Positions 1-6,536 of a DNA stretch of 64,000 nucleotides are shown in pieces. A model generated the notes under the pieces. It saw only the letters and a program-made list of their open reading frames with translations, did no database searches and was not told the origin of the DNA. The stretch's first letter is position 1, and each line of letters begins with the position of its first letter. Made by a program: the position numbers and the translations under genes. The stretch is from the NCBI GenBank assembly GCA_040882225.1, contig JBBEBR010000006.1, forward strand, positions 1-64,000. The letters run 5' to 3'. Source of the stretch: Gracilimonas sp040882225. Lineage in GTDB: Bacteria; Bacteroidota; Rhodothermia; Balneolales; Balneolaceae.

Positions 1-65
1 TAAAATCATGGTATAAACGAACCAAACATTAACCCTTAACTACTTCAGCCCCTAATTTAATTGTA

Positions 66-95
66 AAAAGGGCTTCTAAATAGAAGCCCTTTTTT
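66..95 (+). terminator. Rho-independent terminator of an upstream gene outside the window
   Basis: The arms AAGGGCTTCTA and TAGAAGCCCTT are perfectly complementary around a two-base loop and are followed by a run of T. The hairpin lies before the first gene, so it should end a plus-strand transcript entering from the left. Bases 1-65 show no recognisable gene. Confidence 0.8.
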
Positions 96-145
96 ATTAC
101 TTATATTTTAGCCGGGAACTTTCAGCTTGCAAATATCTGCCACTT

Positions 146-661
146 ATGAAATATTTTTTTTTATTGCTTTTTACCTGCTGTATAATATCTTGCACATCAG
201 AGCAAAACGAGTCTGAATCAGCCATTCAATTCTTTCCCAGCATAGAAATCCGCGAAGGTCTTTATTATAAAACAGAAGCTGAAGTACCGTATTCGGGATT
301 TTCTCAGTCTACGTATAGCGATGGAAAACCTTATGTGAGCGCCACGTTCAAGAAAGGCAAATTACATGGCACTTATACTGCATGGCATTTAAGTGGTCAA
401 AAGATGGGAGAATCAAATTATATGAATGGCAAAAAAGAAGGCCTTTCTATAGCCTGGCATGAAAACGGAAATAAAGCCAGTGAAATTAGTTTCATAAATG
501 ATGAAAGAGAAGGAAAACTGGAAGTATTCTACCCAACGGGTGAACAAAGCACAGAAGCTTTCTTTAAAAATGATCAGTTAGACAGCACCTATACCCGCTG
601 GAATATGGACGGCAATGTGGTTTCTGTTGAGGTGTACGAGGTGGGGGTGGTGGTTGAGTGA
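146..661 (+). CDS. YwqK-type repeat lipoprotein
   Basis: This is a 171-residue protein with a lipoprotein signal peptide whose lipidated Cys would be residue 16 (IISC). The body consists of short tandem repeats with a W-H-x-x-G-x-K ... F-x-N-x-x-x-G pattern (roughly residues 50-150). That pattern is typical of the MORN-like proteins often annotated as YwqK-family antitoxin. The fold is inferred to be a beta-repeat on the periplasmic or outer-membrane side; the substrate is unknown. The C-terminal codons ending in VYEVGVVVE recur twice downstream as gene fragments (near 2330 and 3180), so this is the intact member of a decayed paralogue set. The antitoxin label in databases is only a family name and is not evidence of that role here. 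Confidence 0.75.
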   Translation: MKYFFLLLFTCCIISCTSEQNESESAIQFFPSIEIREGLYYKTEAEVPYSGFSQSTYSDGKPYVSATFKKGKLHGTYTAWHLSGQKMGESNYMNGKKEGLSIAWHENGNKASEISFINDEREGKLEVFYPTGEQSTEAFFKNDQLDSTYTRWNMDGNVVSVEVYEVGVVVE

Positions 662-706
662 TTGGGGGAATTGGTTAAAGAGAAATGTACATATTCCGCA
701 GGACGC

Positions 707-746
707 ACCATCGTAGAAACGCACGGCCGTGCGTTCCTACGATGGT
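707..746. repeat. 40-bp near-perfect palindrome, REP-like
   Basis: Two 20-base arms, 707-726 and 727-746, are reverse complements with a single mismatch (717 against its partner) and no loop. The core is AACGCACGGCCGTGCGTT. A zero-loop GC-rich palindrome in an intergenic spacer fits REP-type or RAYT-mobilised palindromic elements. No RAYT transposase lies in the window. It sits between the YwqK gene and repeat copy 1. Confidence 0.75.
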
Positions 747-779
747 TGGCGGTGCATTGTAATGGAACATCCCTGTTCA

Positions 780-1125
780 AAAATGAAGGCGTTTGAATCA
801 GGATTGTGCAGGATTTTAGGATATGCAGGATGTTTCTTTTCAAATCCTGTGAATGTGTGCAATCCTGAGAATCCTGATTCAAAATGAAATTGCTGTTGAC
901 GCAATTATAGCATCCGGGAGTTTAATAGGATATTGTTCTCGTTACGAACGTCTCGTTCGTAATGCCTGTTCTGAACCTCCCGGTTCCAGTGTGCAGTAAG
1001 TCAACCACCAAGTAATGTTACAGGGATAAGCCTTTCAATCCCAAATAAAAAAACCTGAGCTTAAACCGATTTTGAACCGGGAGGTTCAGACCAGGCGTTA
1101 TCCCAACCGGAGGTTGTGGAACGAG
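780..1125. repeat. Composite palindromic repeat, copy 1
   Basis: This 346-bp segment is repeated almost exactly at 1891-2217. It contains three nested palindromes. One pairs 792-815 with 861-883 (TTTGAATCAGGATT-type arms). A small one lies at 941-963. A 26-base inverted repeat pairs 961-986 with 1074-1099 with two mismatches. Copy 2 lacks 18 bp around 850-867 and one T near 1099. Short reverse ORFs reading through it are judged spurious because they share only the repeat. Together with the spacer before it, this explains the gene-free stretch 662-1214. Confidence 0.85.
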
Positions 1126-1145
1126 GTGTAATCTTTCAATTACAC
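1126..1145. promoter_or_regulatory. Operator-like inverted repeat before toxin-antitoxin module 1
   Basis: GTGTAAT and ATTACAC are perfect 7-base arms around a 6-base spacer. The element starts at the first base after repeat copy 1 and lies 70 bp upstream of the antitoxin start. Type II antitoxins usually repress their own promoters through such sites, so an operator role is a reasonable inference. A TTGACA-like hexamer follows near 1154-1160, but no clear promoter partner is certain. Confidence 0.4.
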
Positions 1146-1214
1146 ACTTGCTAAATTTTGACATGAAAAGACTATCAGATTGTTTTACATTTCGTTTATA
1201 CAACTGGAGGAAAT

Positions 1215-1460
1215 ATGAATCTTGAAACTGAAAAAAAAATAATTCAATCTGAAATAGAGGATGTGGATGATGTTCGTTTAATTGAAGCTATTAAAAACTT
1301 ATTGGCATATGGGAAAGCAAAAAGATATGAGCAGAATTTGAGTCCAATGAGTAAAGCAGTTTTTTATGAGAGAAATAAGGTATCTCGTAAGGCTATTTCA
1401 AGTGATAATCTAATAGCACATGAAGAAGCTTTGTCTTATTTGAAGAATAATGACAAGTAA
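1215..1460 (+). CDS. Putative antitoxin of ParE/RelE-type module
   Basis: This is an 81-residue, charged, mostly helical protein preceded by a strong ribosome binding site (GGAGGAAAT, about 1206-1214). I do not recognise a defined DNA-binding fold. The first 40 residues look like the short helical N-termini of Bacteroidota antitoxins, and the C-terminal part would wrap the toxin. The antitoxin assignment rests on position: its stop overlaps the start of a ParE/RelE-like toxin by 11 bases, the standard antitoxin-first, translationally coupled order. A nearby inverted repeat at 1126-1145 could be its operator. Low GC relative to the core genes suggests recent acquisition. Confidence 0.7.
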   Translation: MNLETEKKIIQSEIEDVDDVRLIEAIKNLLAYGKAKRYEQNLSPMSKAVFYERNKVSRKAISSDNLIAHEEALSYLKNNDK

Positions 1461-1785
1461 AAAAACAAAAATAAAATGGACGCCTTTTGCTCTTAATTCT
1501 CTCAAAAATATCCATGATTATATTACTTATAAAGAAAAATCTGAAGAACCTGCAAATAAAGTAATCCAAGAAATATTTGATAGGGTAAGACAGCTAACAG
1601 AGTTTCCAGAATCTGGCCAAATTGAACCACTTCTACATGATATTGGTCAAAATAGCAGGTTTATAATTCAGTATAATTATAAAATTATTTATGAATACGA
1701 CTCTGATAACTTTTTGATAATTATTACTGATGTATTCCATACCAGCCAAGATCCCAGTAATTTAACTAAAGAAAAAAATGAATAA
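1450..1785 (+). CDS. ParE/RelE-superfamily toxin
   Basis: This 111-residue protein has ParE/RelE hallmarks. The N-terminus reads KIKWTPFALNSLKNIHDYI. A middle helix ends in LTEFPESGQ, and the beta hairpin runs RFIIQYNYKIIYEYD before a final strand reading VFHTSQDP. The length and the RF...YKIIY...VFHTRQDP-like order match the family, which acts on gyrase (ParE) or ribosome-bound mRNA (RelE). Which target applies cannot be told from sequence. The gene overlaps the antitoxin upstream, and a further small reading frame starts inside its last codons at 1778. Confidence 0.85.
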   Translation: MTSKKTKIKWTPFALNSLKNIHDYITYKEKSEEPANKVIQEIFDRVRQLTEFPESGQIEPLLHDIGQNSRFIIQYNYKIIYEYDSDNFLIIITDVFHTSQDPSNLTKEKNE

Positions 1786-1897
1786 GTAAGAGCTGATAAA
1801 AAGGAACATCACACTTACATTCGATTTTTTACGGGATAATATTAAGAATCCAGATGTTGTTGATGATTTGGCGGAAGGTGCAACCATAGAAAAATGA
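1778..1897 (+). pseudogene. DUF5647-like small gene, nonsense-mutated and 3'-truncated
   Basis: An ATG at 1778 overlaps the end of the toxin gene and reads M-N-K, then TAA (1787-1789). It continues in the same frame for 35 sense codons (ELIKRNITLTFDFLRDNI... to GATIEK) and stops at 1895-1897. The post-stop peptide resembles the N-terminal half of small DUF5647-type proteins as I recall them (…NLELSFEF… pattern); no search was run. The reading frame runs into repeat copy 2 at 1891, which supplies its final codon and stop, so the 3' half appears cut off. Two independent lesions argue for a dead third gene of the toxin-antitoxin operon. Translation from the CTG at 1793 cannot be excluded. Confidence 0.55.
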
Positions 1898-2217
1898 AGG
1901 TGTTTGAATCAGGATTGTGCAGGATTTTAGGATATGCAGGATGTTTCTTTTCAAATCCTGAGAATCCTGATTCAAAATGAAATTGCTGTTGACGCAATTA
2001 TAGCATCCGGGAGTTTAATAGGATATTGTTCTCGTTACGAACGTCTCGTTCGTAATGCCTGTTCTGAACCTCCCGGTTCCAGTGTGCAGTAAGTCAACCA
2101 CCAAGTAATGTTACAGGGATAAGCCTTTCAATCCCAAATAAAAAAACCTGAGCTTAAACCGATTTTGAACCAGGAGGTTCAGACCAGGCGTATCCCAACC
2201 GGAGGTTGTGGAACGAG
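1891..2217. repeat. Composite palindromic repeat, copy 2
   Basis: This is a direct repeat of 780-1125, about 97% identical over shared bases, with an 18-bp deletion in the first palindrome (arms 1903-1926 and 1954-1976) and a single-base deletion at the outer edge of the third (arms 2054-2079 and 2167-2191). It starts exactly where the DUF5647-like frame is cut and ends where a YwqK-tail fragment continues. Direct copies flank toxin-antitoxin module 1, so homologous recombination between them would excise 1126-2217. Confidence 0.85.
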
Positions 2218-2330
2218 AAACCAAAAACGCAGAAGCCTTATTCTCGTTTGACTTCGCCAAAGGCATCCCCTTGGGAGAACCTCTCGGTTCGATAGTGAAG
2301 GTGTACGAGGAGGGAGTGGTGGTTGAGTGA
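2193..2330 (+). pseudogene. Orphan C-terminal gene fragment sharing the YwqK-gene tail
   Basis: After a stop at 2166-2168, an open frame without a plausible start reads SQPEVVERETKNAEALFSF and onward to VKVYEEGVVVE, with its stop at 2328-2330. The last 11 codons and the bases just after the stop (GAGTGATTGG) match the 3' end of the intact YwqK-type gene at 616-666. It is most simply the 3' remnant of a paralogue whose 5' part was replaced by repeat copy 2. A purely repetitive, never-coding origin is possible but less likely given the clean frame. Confidence 0.5.
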
Positions 2331-2418
2331 TTGGTTTCGGGAACAGAATGGGCGATTTTATTTAGACAGGCAGGAAAGTATCCATTTAAAATGTTATTTT
2401 TAATCAAAAGGAGAAATC

Positions 2419-2661
2419 ATGGGAAAAGTTTATAAAGCCATATTAAAGAATGGAAGGTTAAGCTGGATTGATAAAAAGCCTATTCAGGATGAACCGATTG
2501 AGCTGGAAATAAAAGTTCTGGAACATCAAAAATCCGGGAATATAGATAATCAAAAAGCGATCGCCATTCTAACAAAATTAGCTAAAACCGGATCTTTAAA
2601 CTCAATAAACGATCCTGCAAGATGGCAGCGGAGTATGCGTAAAGACCGCTCTCTTAGCTAA
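2419..2661 (+). CDS. Putative VapB-type antitoxin
   Basis: This 80-residue protein is preceded by AAAAGGAGA and starts at ATG 2419. The N-terminal half (KVYKAILKNGRLSWIDKKP) looks like a short beta-rich DNA-binding domain of AbrB/DUF2281-like small antitoxins. The C-terminus DPARWQRSMRKDRSL is the amphipathic toxin-binding tail commonly seen in antitoxins paired with PIN toxins. It ends 6 bases before a VapC gene, giving the expected antitoxin-toxin order. Family placement rests on pattern recall; the pairing rests on the sequence context. Confidence 0.75.
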   Translation: MGKVYKAILKNGRLSWIDKKPIQDEPIELEIKVLEHQKSGNIDNQKAIAILTKLAKTGSLNSINDPARWQRSMRKDRSLS

Positions 2662-2667
2662 TAATAT

Positions 2668-3030
2668 ATGTTAATAGATAGCAATATTATTATTTATGCC
2701 GCTCAACCAGGCTATAACAACCTCCGGGATTTTCTAAAAACTCAAAATTTTGTTGTATCTGCAATAAGTTTAGTTGAAGTGCTGGGTTATCATAAGTTGA
2801 ATCCAAAAGAACAAATGTTATTAGAGCAATTTTTTGAAAATGTAACAGTTTTTCCCATCACTGAATCAATAATAGACGAAGCAATTAAGGTTAGAAAAGA
2901 GCATAATCTCACTTTGGGTGATTCTTTAATTGCAGCTACTTGTATTTATGAAGAATTAATATTAGTAACCCGAAATGTTCAAGATTTTGCAGCAATTGAT
3001 TCTTTAGAAATTATAAATCCGATAGATTAA
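2668..3030 (+). CDS. VapC-type PIN-domain toxin RNase
   Basis: This is a 120-residue PIN domain with the acidic residues in the expected places: D4 (LIDSN), E37 (SLVEVLGY), D85 (LTLGDSLIAAT) and D106 after TRN (residues 101-103). These ligands bind the Mg2+/Mn2+ used to cleave RNA, usually tRNA or rRNA in VapC families. The length is normal, and no catalytic residue appears lost. The gene follows its putative antitoxin by 6 bases. It sits between two decayed YwqK-tail fragments, which supports insertion of the module as a block. Confidence 0.9.
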   Translation: MLIDSNIIIYAAQPGYNNLRDFLKTQNFVVSAISLVEVLGYHKLNPKEQMLLEQFFENVTVFPITESIIDEAIKVRKEHNLTLGDSLIAATCIYEELILVTRNVQDFAAIDSLEIINPID

Positions 3031-3037
3031 TCTTTTG

Positions 3038-3180
3038 CTCCAAACTGCCAAAGACTCGGATGGAGTTTTTTATAGCCCCAAATATTTTTTAAATCTCAAA
3101 AGCGAGCCTAAACTCCTCTGGGATGAACGGTAATGTAATTTCTGTTGAGGTGTACGAGGAGATAGTGGTGGTTGAGTGAT
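3038..3180 (+). pseudogene. Frameshifted remnant ending in the YwqK-gene tail
   Basis: One frame reads KDSDGVFYSPKYFLNLKS and on to LLWDE (about 3050-3127). A second frame then continues NGNVISVEVYEEIVVVE to the stop at 3178-3180. Joining them needs about two extra bases near 3126, which would restore a W-D-E-N-G-N reading like the W-N-M-D-G-N of the intact gene at 599-619. Bases 3123-3184 match 605-666 with about eight differences. This is a degraded paralogue tail and the third copy of that 3' end in 3.2 kb. No start codon remains. Confidence 0.5.
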
Positions 3181-3223
3181 TGGGAACTTTTCTTCTGTTT
3201 CGCCTATGCCTCTCTCCTTAAAG

Positions 3224-3258
3224 ACCTGACAGGTTTCTGAAACCTGTCAGGTTTTTTA
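3224..3258 (+). terminator. Strong stem-loop terminator closing the toxin-antitoxin region
   Basis: ACCTGACAGGTTT and its exact reverse complement form a 13-bp stem with a 3-base loop, followed by TTTTTT. It would stop plus-strand transcription from the toxin-antitoxin modules. The stretch 3031-3337 contains only the gene remnant, this hairpin and the leader of the next gene. Confidence 0.85.
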
Positions 3259-3337
3259 TGGAGATTATTTCCCTTCACACTTGTTTCTGAATTCCTCATC
3301 TCTCATCTTTCGAAAAATTCAGATTACAAAAAATTTT

Positions 3338-4057
3338 ATGCTGGTATTAGTTACAGGTTCGTCGCGGGGAATTGGAAAATCGATTGCCGAAAAGCATTTA
3401 GCTGCCGGAGATGATGTTATCGGGACATCCCGCAGTGATGAATCTCCTTTTGAGGAGAATAAGTACTCTCACATCAACTGTAATCTTGCAAACACGGAAG
3501 AACTTCAGAAGATGAAAGCAATATTTGATGGTAAAAATGTTCCCGAAGTTGTTATCAATAATGCAGGTATGTTTGAGGAAGCTGATTTTGATATTGAAGA
3601 CAACGACTGGGTTTCTACCTGGGATAAAACGCTTCAGGTGAATCTCAAAGCTCCTTCGTTAATCTGTAAATGGGCTTTGAATGCATGGAAGGAGCAGGGA
3701 ATTGAGGGCAAAATTATCAATATTTCATCCAGGGCAGGATATCGCGGAGATACGCAGGAGTACGCGGCTTATGCTGCCAGTAAAGGAGGGATGGTCGCTT
3801 TCACAAAAAGCATAGCGCGTAGCTTTGGAAAGCTTGGAGTTACCGCCTATACCATTGCGCCAGGTTTTGTAGACACAGATATGGCCAGGGAGTCTATCGA
3901 AGTTTATGGTGCTGAATATTTAACTAAGGATCTCGCCCTTGATTCCATTGCTCCGCCTGAGCAAATTGCAGAAATAGTGTATTTAATTGCTGAAGGAAAA
4001 CTCACACACATGACCGGACAGACGTTTCATATAAATTCTGGGTCATATCTAATTTAG
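3338..4057 (+). CDS. SDR-family oxidoreductase
   Basis: This is a 239-residue short-chain dehydrogenase/reductase. The Rossmann motif TGSSRGIG lies at residues 6-13, NNAG follows in the middle, and a catalytic Ser (NISS) precedes Y-A-A-S-K (YxxxK). The C-terminal PGFVDTDM and HINSG elements are those of FabG-like classical SDRs, which reduce or oxidise carbonyl substrates with NAD(P)H. The ATG at 3338 is preferred over the longer TTG start at 3281 because the nucleotide-binding strand begins directly after it. The gene stands alone after the terminator of the accessory region; the substrate is not predictable. Confidence 0.9.
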   Translation: MLVLVTGSSRGIGKSIAEKHLAAGDDVIGTSRSDESPFEENKYSHINCNLANTEELQKMKAIFDGKNVPEVVINNAGMFEEADFDIEDNDWVSTWDKTLQVNLKAPSLICKWALNAWKEQGIEGKIINISSRAGYRGDTQEYAAYAASKGGMVAFTKSIARSFGKLGVTAYTIAPGFVDTDMARESIEVYGAEYLTKDLALDSIAPPEQIAEIVYLIAEGKLTHMTGQTFHINSGSYLI

Positions 4058-4213
4058 AAAATGGTTGGTATATGAATTTGATGAGCATTCCACTGAAAAT
4101 TCTTCATAAAAACTACTGTTCCGTTATAGGCAAAGACCCTTCGGAGGTAGCACGAAATTGTTAGGGCTTTTAAGTTTGTTGTACATTAAACCCCGAAACC
4201 TGTAACACGAAAA

Positions 4214-5239
4214 ATGAGCAACATCAGCGACCGTAAAAAAGACCATGTAGAGCTTACCGTTACCGACGGCACCCAGTATCAAAAGTCTCCTGGTTTTGAG
4301 GCATATCAATTTTTGCATAACGCTTTACCTGAAGTAGATTTTGATGAGGTTTCTACGGAAGCAGATTTACTGAATAGAAGTTTTTCAATGCCGTTATTTA
4401 TCTCTTCAATGACGGGCGGATACGCAGATGCCGGCCCGGTGAATTCCGTAATCGCAGAATTTTGTGAAGCTAATAATCTGCCATTCGGTGTTGGAAGTCA
4501 AAGAGCAATGTTAGAGGATGATGCTCTTGCCAGCACCTTTTCAGTTGTAAGAAAGAAAGCGCCGAATGCGTTTATTTGCTCAAACATTGGAGGAGCTCAG
4601 CTTATTGGCGGATTGTCCTCTAAACATTTGAAAAAAATGACCGACTCCATTCAAGCAAACGCCATCATCGTTCACTTAAATCCTCTTCAGGAACTGATGC
4701 AGCCGGAAGGAGACCGGAATTTTAAAGGCATTCTAAATGGTATAGAACAGTTAGTTAAAGACGCCGAACTTCCTGTAATCGTGAAGGAAACAGGAGCCGG
4801 AATTTCGGGTTACGTTGCCCGAAAGCTGCTCAATGTTGGTGTTCAGGTTATTGATGTATCCGGTGCCGGAGGAACAAGCTGGGCTAAAGTGGAGAATTTC
4901 AGATCATCAAATGAAGCCGCAAATCATGGTTTCGATGAGTGGGGGATTTCAACGGTTGAATCGTTGCGGCAGCTAAGCAGTTTGCAATGGGAGAGAGGCT
5001 TTGGAATAATTGCTTCCGGTGGAATTCGATCGGCTTTCGATATGGCAAAATCGTTGTGTTTAGGAGCTCATTTTACAGCAACGGCTCAACCGATAATAAA
5101 AGCTGTTATTCAGGATGGATATTCAGGGCTCGAAAAACTGGTTCAAAATTATCAAAAAGACCTGAAAACAATTTTGACCCTGTTAGGATGCAGCGAAGTT
5201 TCCGAATTGAATCCTTCTCATCTGATGAAAAAAAATTAG
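4214..5239 (+). CDS. fni: Type 2 isopentenyl-diphosphate delta-isomerase
   Basis: This 341-residue FMN-dependent TIM-barrel enzyme interconverts isopentenyl and dimethylallyl diphosphate. The start reads DRKKDHVELT, followed by the FMN/substrate motifs SSMTGG, GVGSQR, SNIGG and the HLNPLQE...EGD segment that carries the active-site Gln and Glu. VIVKETGAG and DVSGAGGTSW follow, matching type 2 (Fni/Idi2) rather than type 1 Nudix isomerases. It is near a polyprenyl diphosphate synthase (5523), which uses its products, although a repeat-like spacer separates the two. Confidence 0.95.
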   Translation: MSNISDRKKDHVELTVTDGTQYQKSPGFEAYQFLHNALPEVDFDEVSTEADLLNRSFSMPLFISSMTGGYADAGPVNSVIAEFCEANNLPFGVGSQRAMLEDDALASTFSVVRKKAPNAFICSNIGGAQLIGGLSSKHLKKMTDSIQANAIIVHLNPLQELMQPEGDRNFKGILNGIEQLVKDAELPVIVKETGAGISGYVARKLLNVGVQVIDVSGAGGTSWAKVENFRSSNEAANHGFDEWGISTVESLRQLSSLQWERGFGIIASGGIRSAFDMAKSLCLGAHFTATAQPIIKAVIQDGYSGLEKLVQNYQKDLKTILTLLGCSEVSELNPSHLMKKN

Positions 5240-5287
5240 AACTGGGAGGGATGATTCCTTTTCTATTACCCGACTAAACAACTATCT

Positions 5288-5438
5288 CGTCTTTGCGAGA
5301 GAGGCTTGTTATAGACTTAGATTCAGAGTGTTGTCGACGAAGCGATCTCCCTGGAATGCCTGGAAAGTAGTTTACGGGTGTTTCGGCATCCGCTATCGCT
5401 CATTTCTCGTCCCAAAGGAATCCCTCGGGTCAATGACG
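5288..5438. repeat. Dispersed intergenic repeat candidate
   Basis: The spacer between fni and the prenyl synthase begins with CGTCTTTGCGAG and ends with CAATGACG, so its ends are imperfect inverted repeats. The interior contains GACGAAGCGATCTCCC. This resembles the CGTCATTGCGAG...GAAGCAATCTC elements common in Bacteroidota intergenic DNA, as I recall them. No second copy was noticed in this window, so repeat status is inferred from recall. Confidence 0.4.
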
Positions 5439-5522
5439 ATTTTTTTAATCGAAACAGGTTATTAGTTTTCCCTCCTTCAATTTTAATATATTTGGCCATC
5501 ATTTACAGGTAATGGAATTTAA

Positions 5523-6518
5523 TTGAGTAGCGAAAATCTTCAGCAAATTTTACTGAACAAAATTGAACAGGGGTTGAAAGAACTTGATCTGCCGGCGGAA
5601 CCTGTTACTCTCTACGCGCCCTATCGCTATGCGCTATCTGTAGGAGGGAAGCGAATTCGTCCGTTGTTAACCTTGCTTTCTTGCGGACTTTGTGAGGGAG
5701 AAATTGACGAGGCTTTACCGGCTGCATTAGCGGTTGAAATCCTGCATAACTTCACCCTGGTTCACGATGACATTATGGACAGCGCGGATACCCGAAGAGG
5801 AGAGCCAAGCGTTTTTAAAAAATGGAATGAGAATGTAGCCATTCTTTCGGGGGATTTGATGTTTGCAGACGCATATATGAAGCTCGGATATTATGGCCAC
5901 CATTCTTCATATTCTAAAGAAGAATTTGCAGCCATTCATGATGTTTTCCTAAAAACCACAGTTACCGTGTGCGAGGGGCAGGCTTTGGATATGGAATTTG
6001 TGGATAAAACTTCAGTTTCCCACAATGATTATCTCAAGATGATAGGCGGAAAAACAGCCGCTCTTTTAAGCGGTGCGTTGGAAATGGGAGCAATTGCTGC
6101 GCACAGTTCACCCCAGAAAAGAAAAGAATTATCCGAACTTGGCTATGAAATGGGAATCGCTTTCCAGGTGCAGGATGATTTACTGGATGCGATTGCCGAT
6201 CCTGAGAAGTTTGGAAAACGCCCTGGTGGAGATATTTTTGAAGGAAAGAAAACATACCTTACCATACTTGCGTTAGAACGAGCGAATAGCCATCAGGCTG
6301 ATTTAATCAACGATACGCTGAAGAATGGAGCGCCCGATCAGGCTCAGGTAAATGCGGTACTGAGAGTTCTGGAAGAGCTAAATGTGATAAAAGATGTTAG
6401 CGAAGAAGTAGACAGGCATTATGAAAAAGCCTTTGGTTTACTTAATTCGTTTTCAAATTCACCTTACAAAAAAGAACTCGAAAAACTCCTTATCTTCTTA
6501 AAAAATCGCGATCATTAA
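5523..6518 (+). CDS. Polyprenyl (trans-isoprenyl) diphosphate synthase
   Basis: This 331-residue all-alpha prenyltransferase condenses isopentenyl diphosphate onto allylic diphosphates for quinone or carotenoid precursors. The first Asp-rich motif is DDIMD (residues 82-86, followed by RRG) and the second is DDLLD (218-222); GGKRIRP lies at 41-47. The residues before the first motif would set chain length, but I do not assign geranylgeranyl versus longer products. The start is a TTG at 5523, because no ATG occurs upstream in frame near the start of homology. The bamD gene follows after 18 bases. Confidence 0.9.
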   Translation: MSSENLQQILLNKIEQGLKELDLPAEPVTLYAPYRYALSVGGKRIRPLLTLLSCGLCEGEIDEALPAALAVEILHNFTLVHDDIMDSADTRRGEPSVFKKWNENVAILSGDLMFADAYMKLGYYGHHSSYSKEEFAAIHDVFLKTTVTVCEGQALDMEFVDKTSVSHNDYLKMIGGKTAALLSGALEMGAIAAHSSPQKRKELSELGYEMGIAFQVQDDLLDAIADPEKFGKRPGGDIFEGKKTYLTILALERANSHQADLINDTLKNGAPDQAQVNAVLRVLEELNVIKDVSEEVDRHYEKAFGLLNSFSNSPYKKELEKLLIFLKNRDH

Positions 6519-6536
6519 AGAACAATAAAAAAGTAG

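Noticed and set aside
589..882. Reverse-strand ORF of 97 codons over the YwqK-gene end and palindrome
   Set aside because: It runs antisense through a real gene end and palindromic repeats, and has no family-like pattern or ribosome binding site.
1018..2407. Two reverse-strand ORFs (1018-1203 and 2111-2407) ending in the same peptide KLRFFYLGLKGLSL
   Set aside because: Their shared part lies wholly within the duplicated repeat, so the similarity reflects the repeat and not a protein family.
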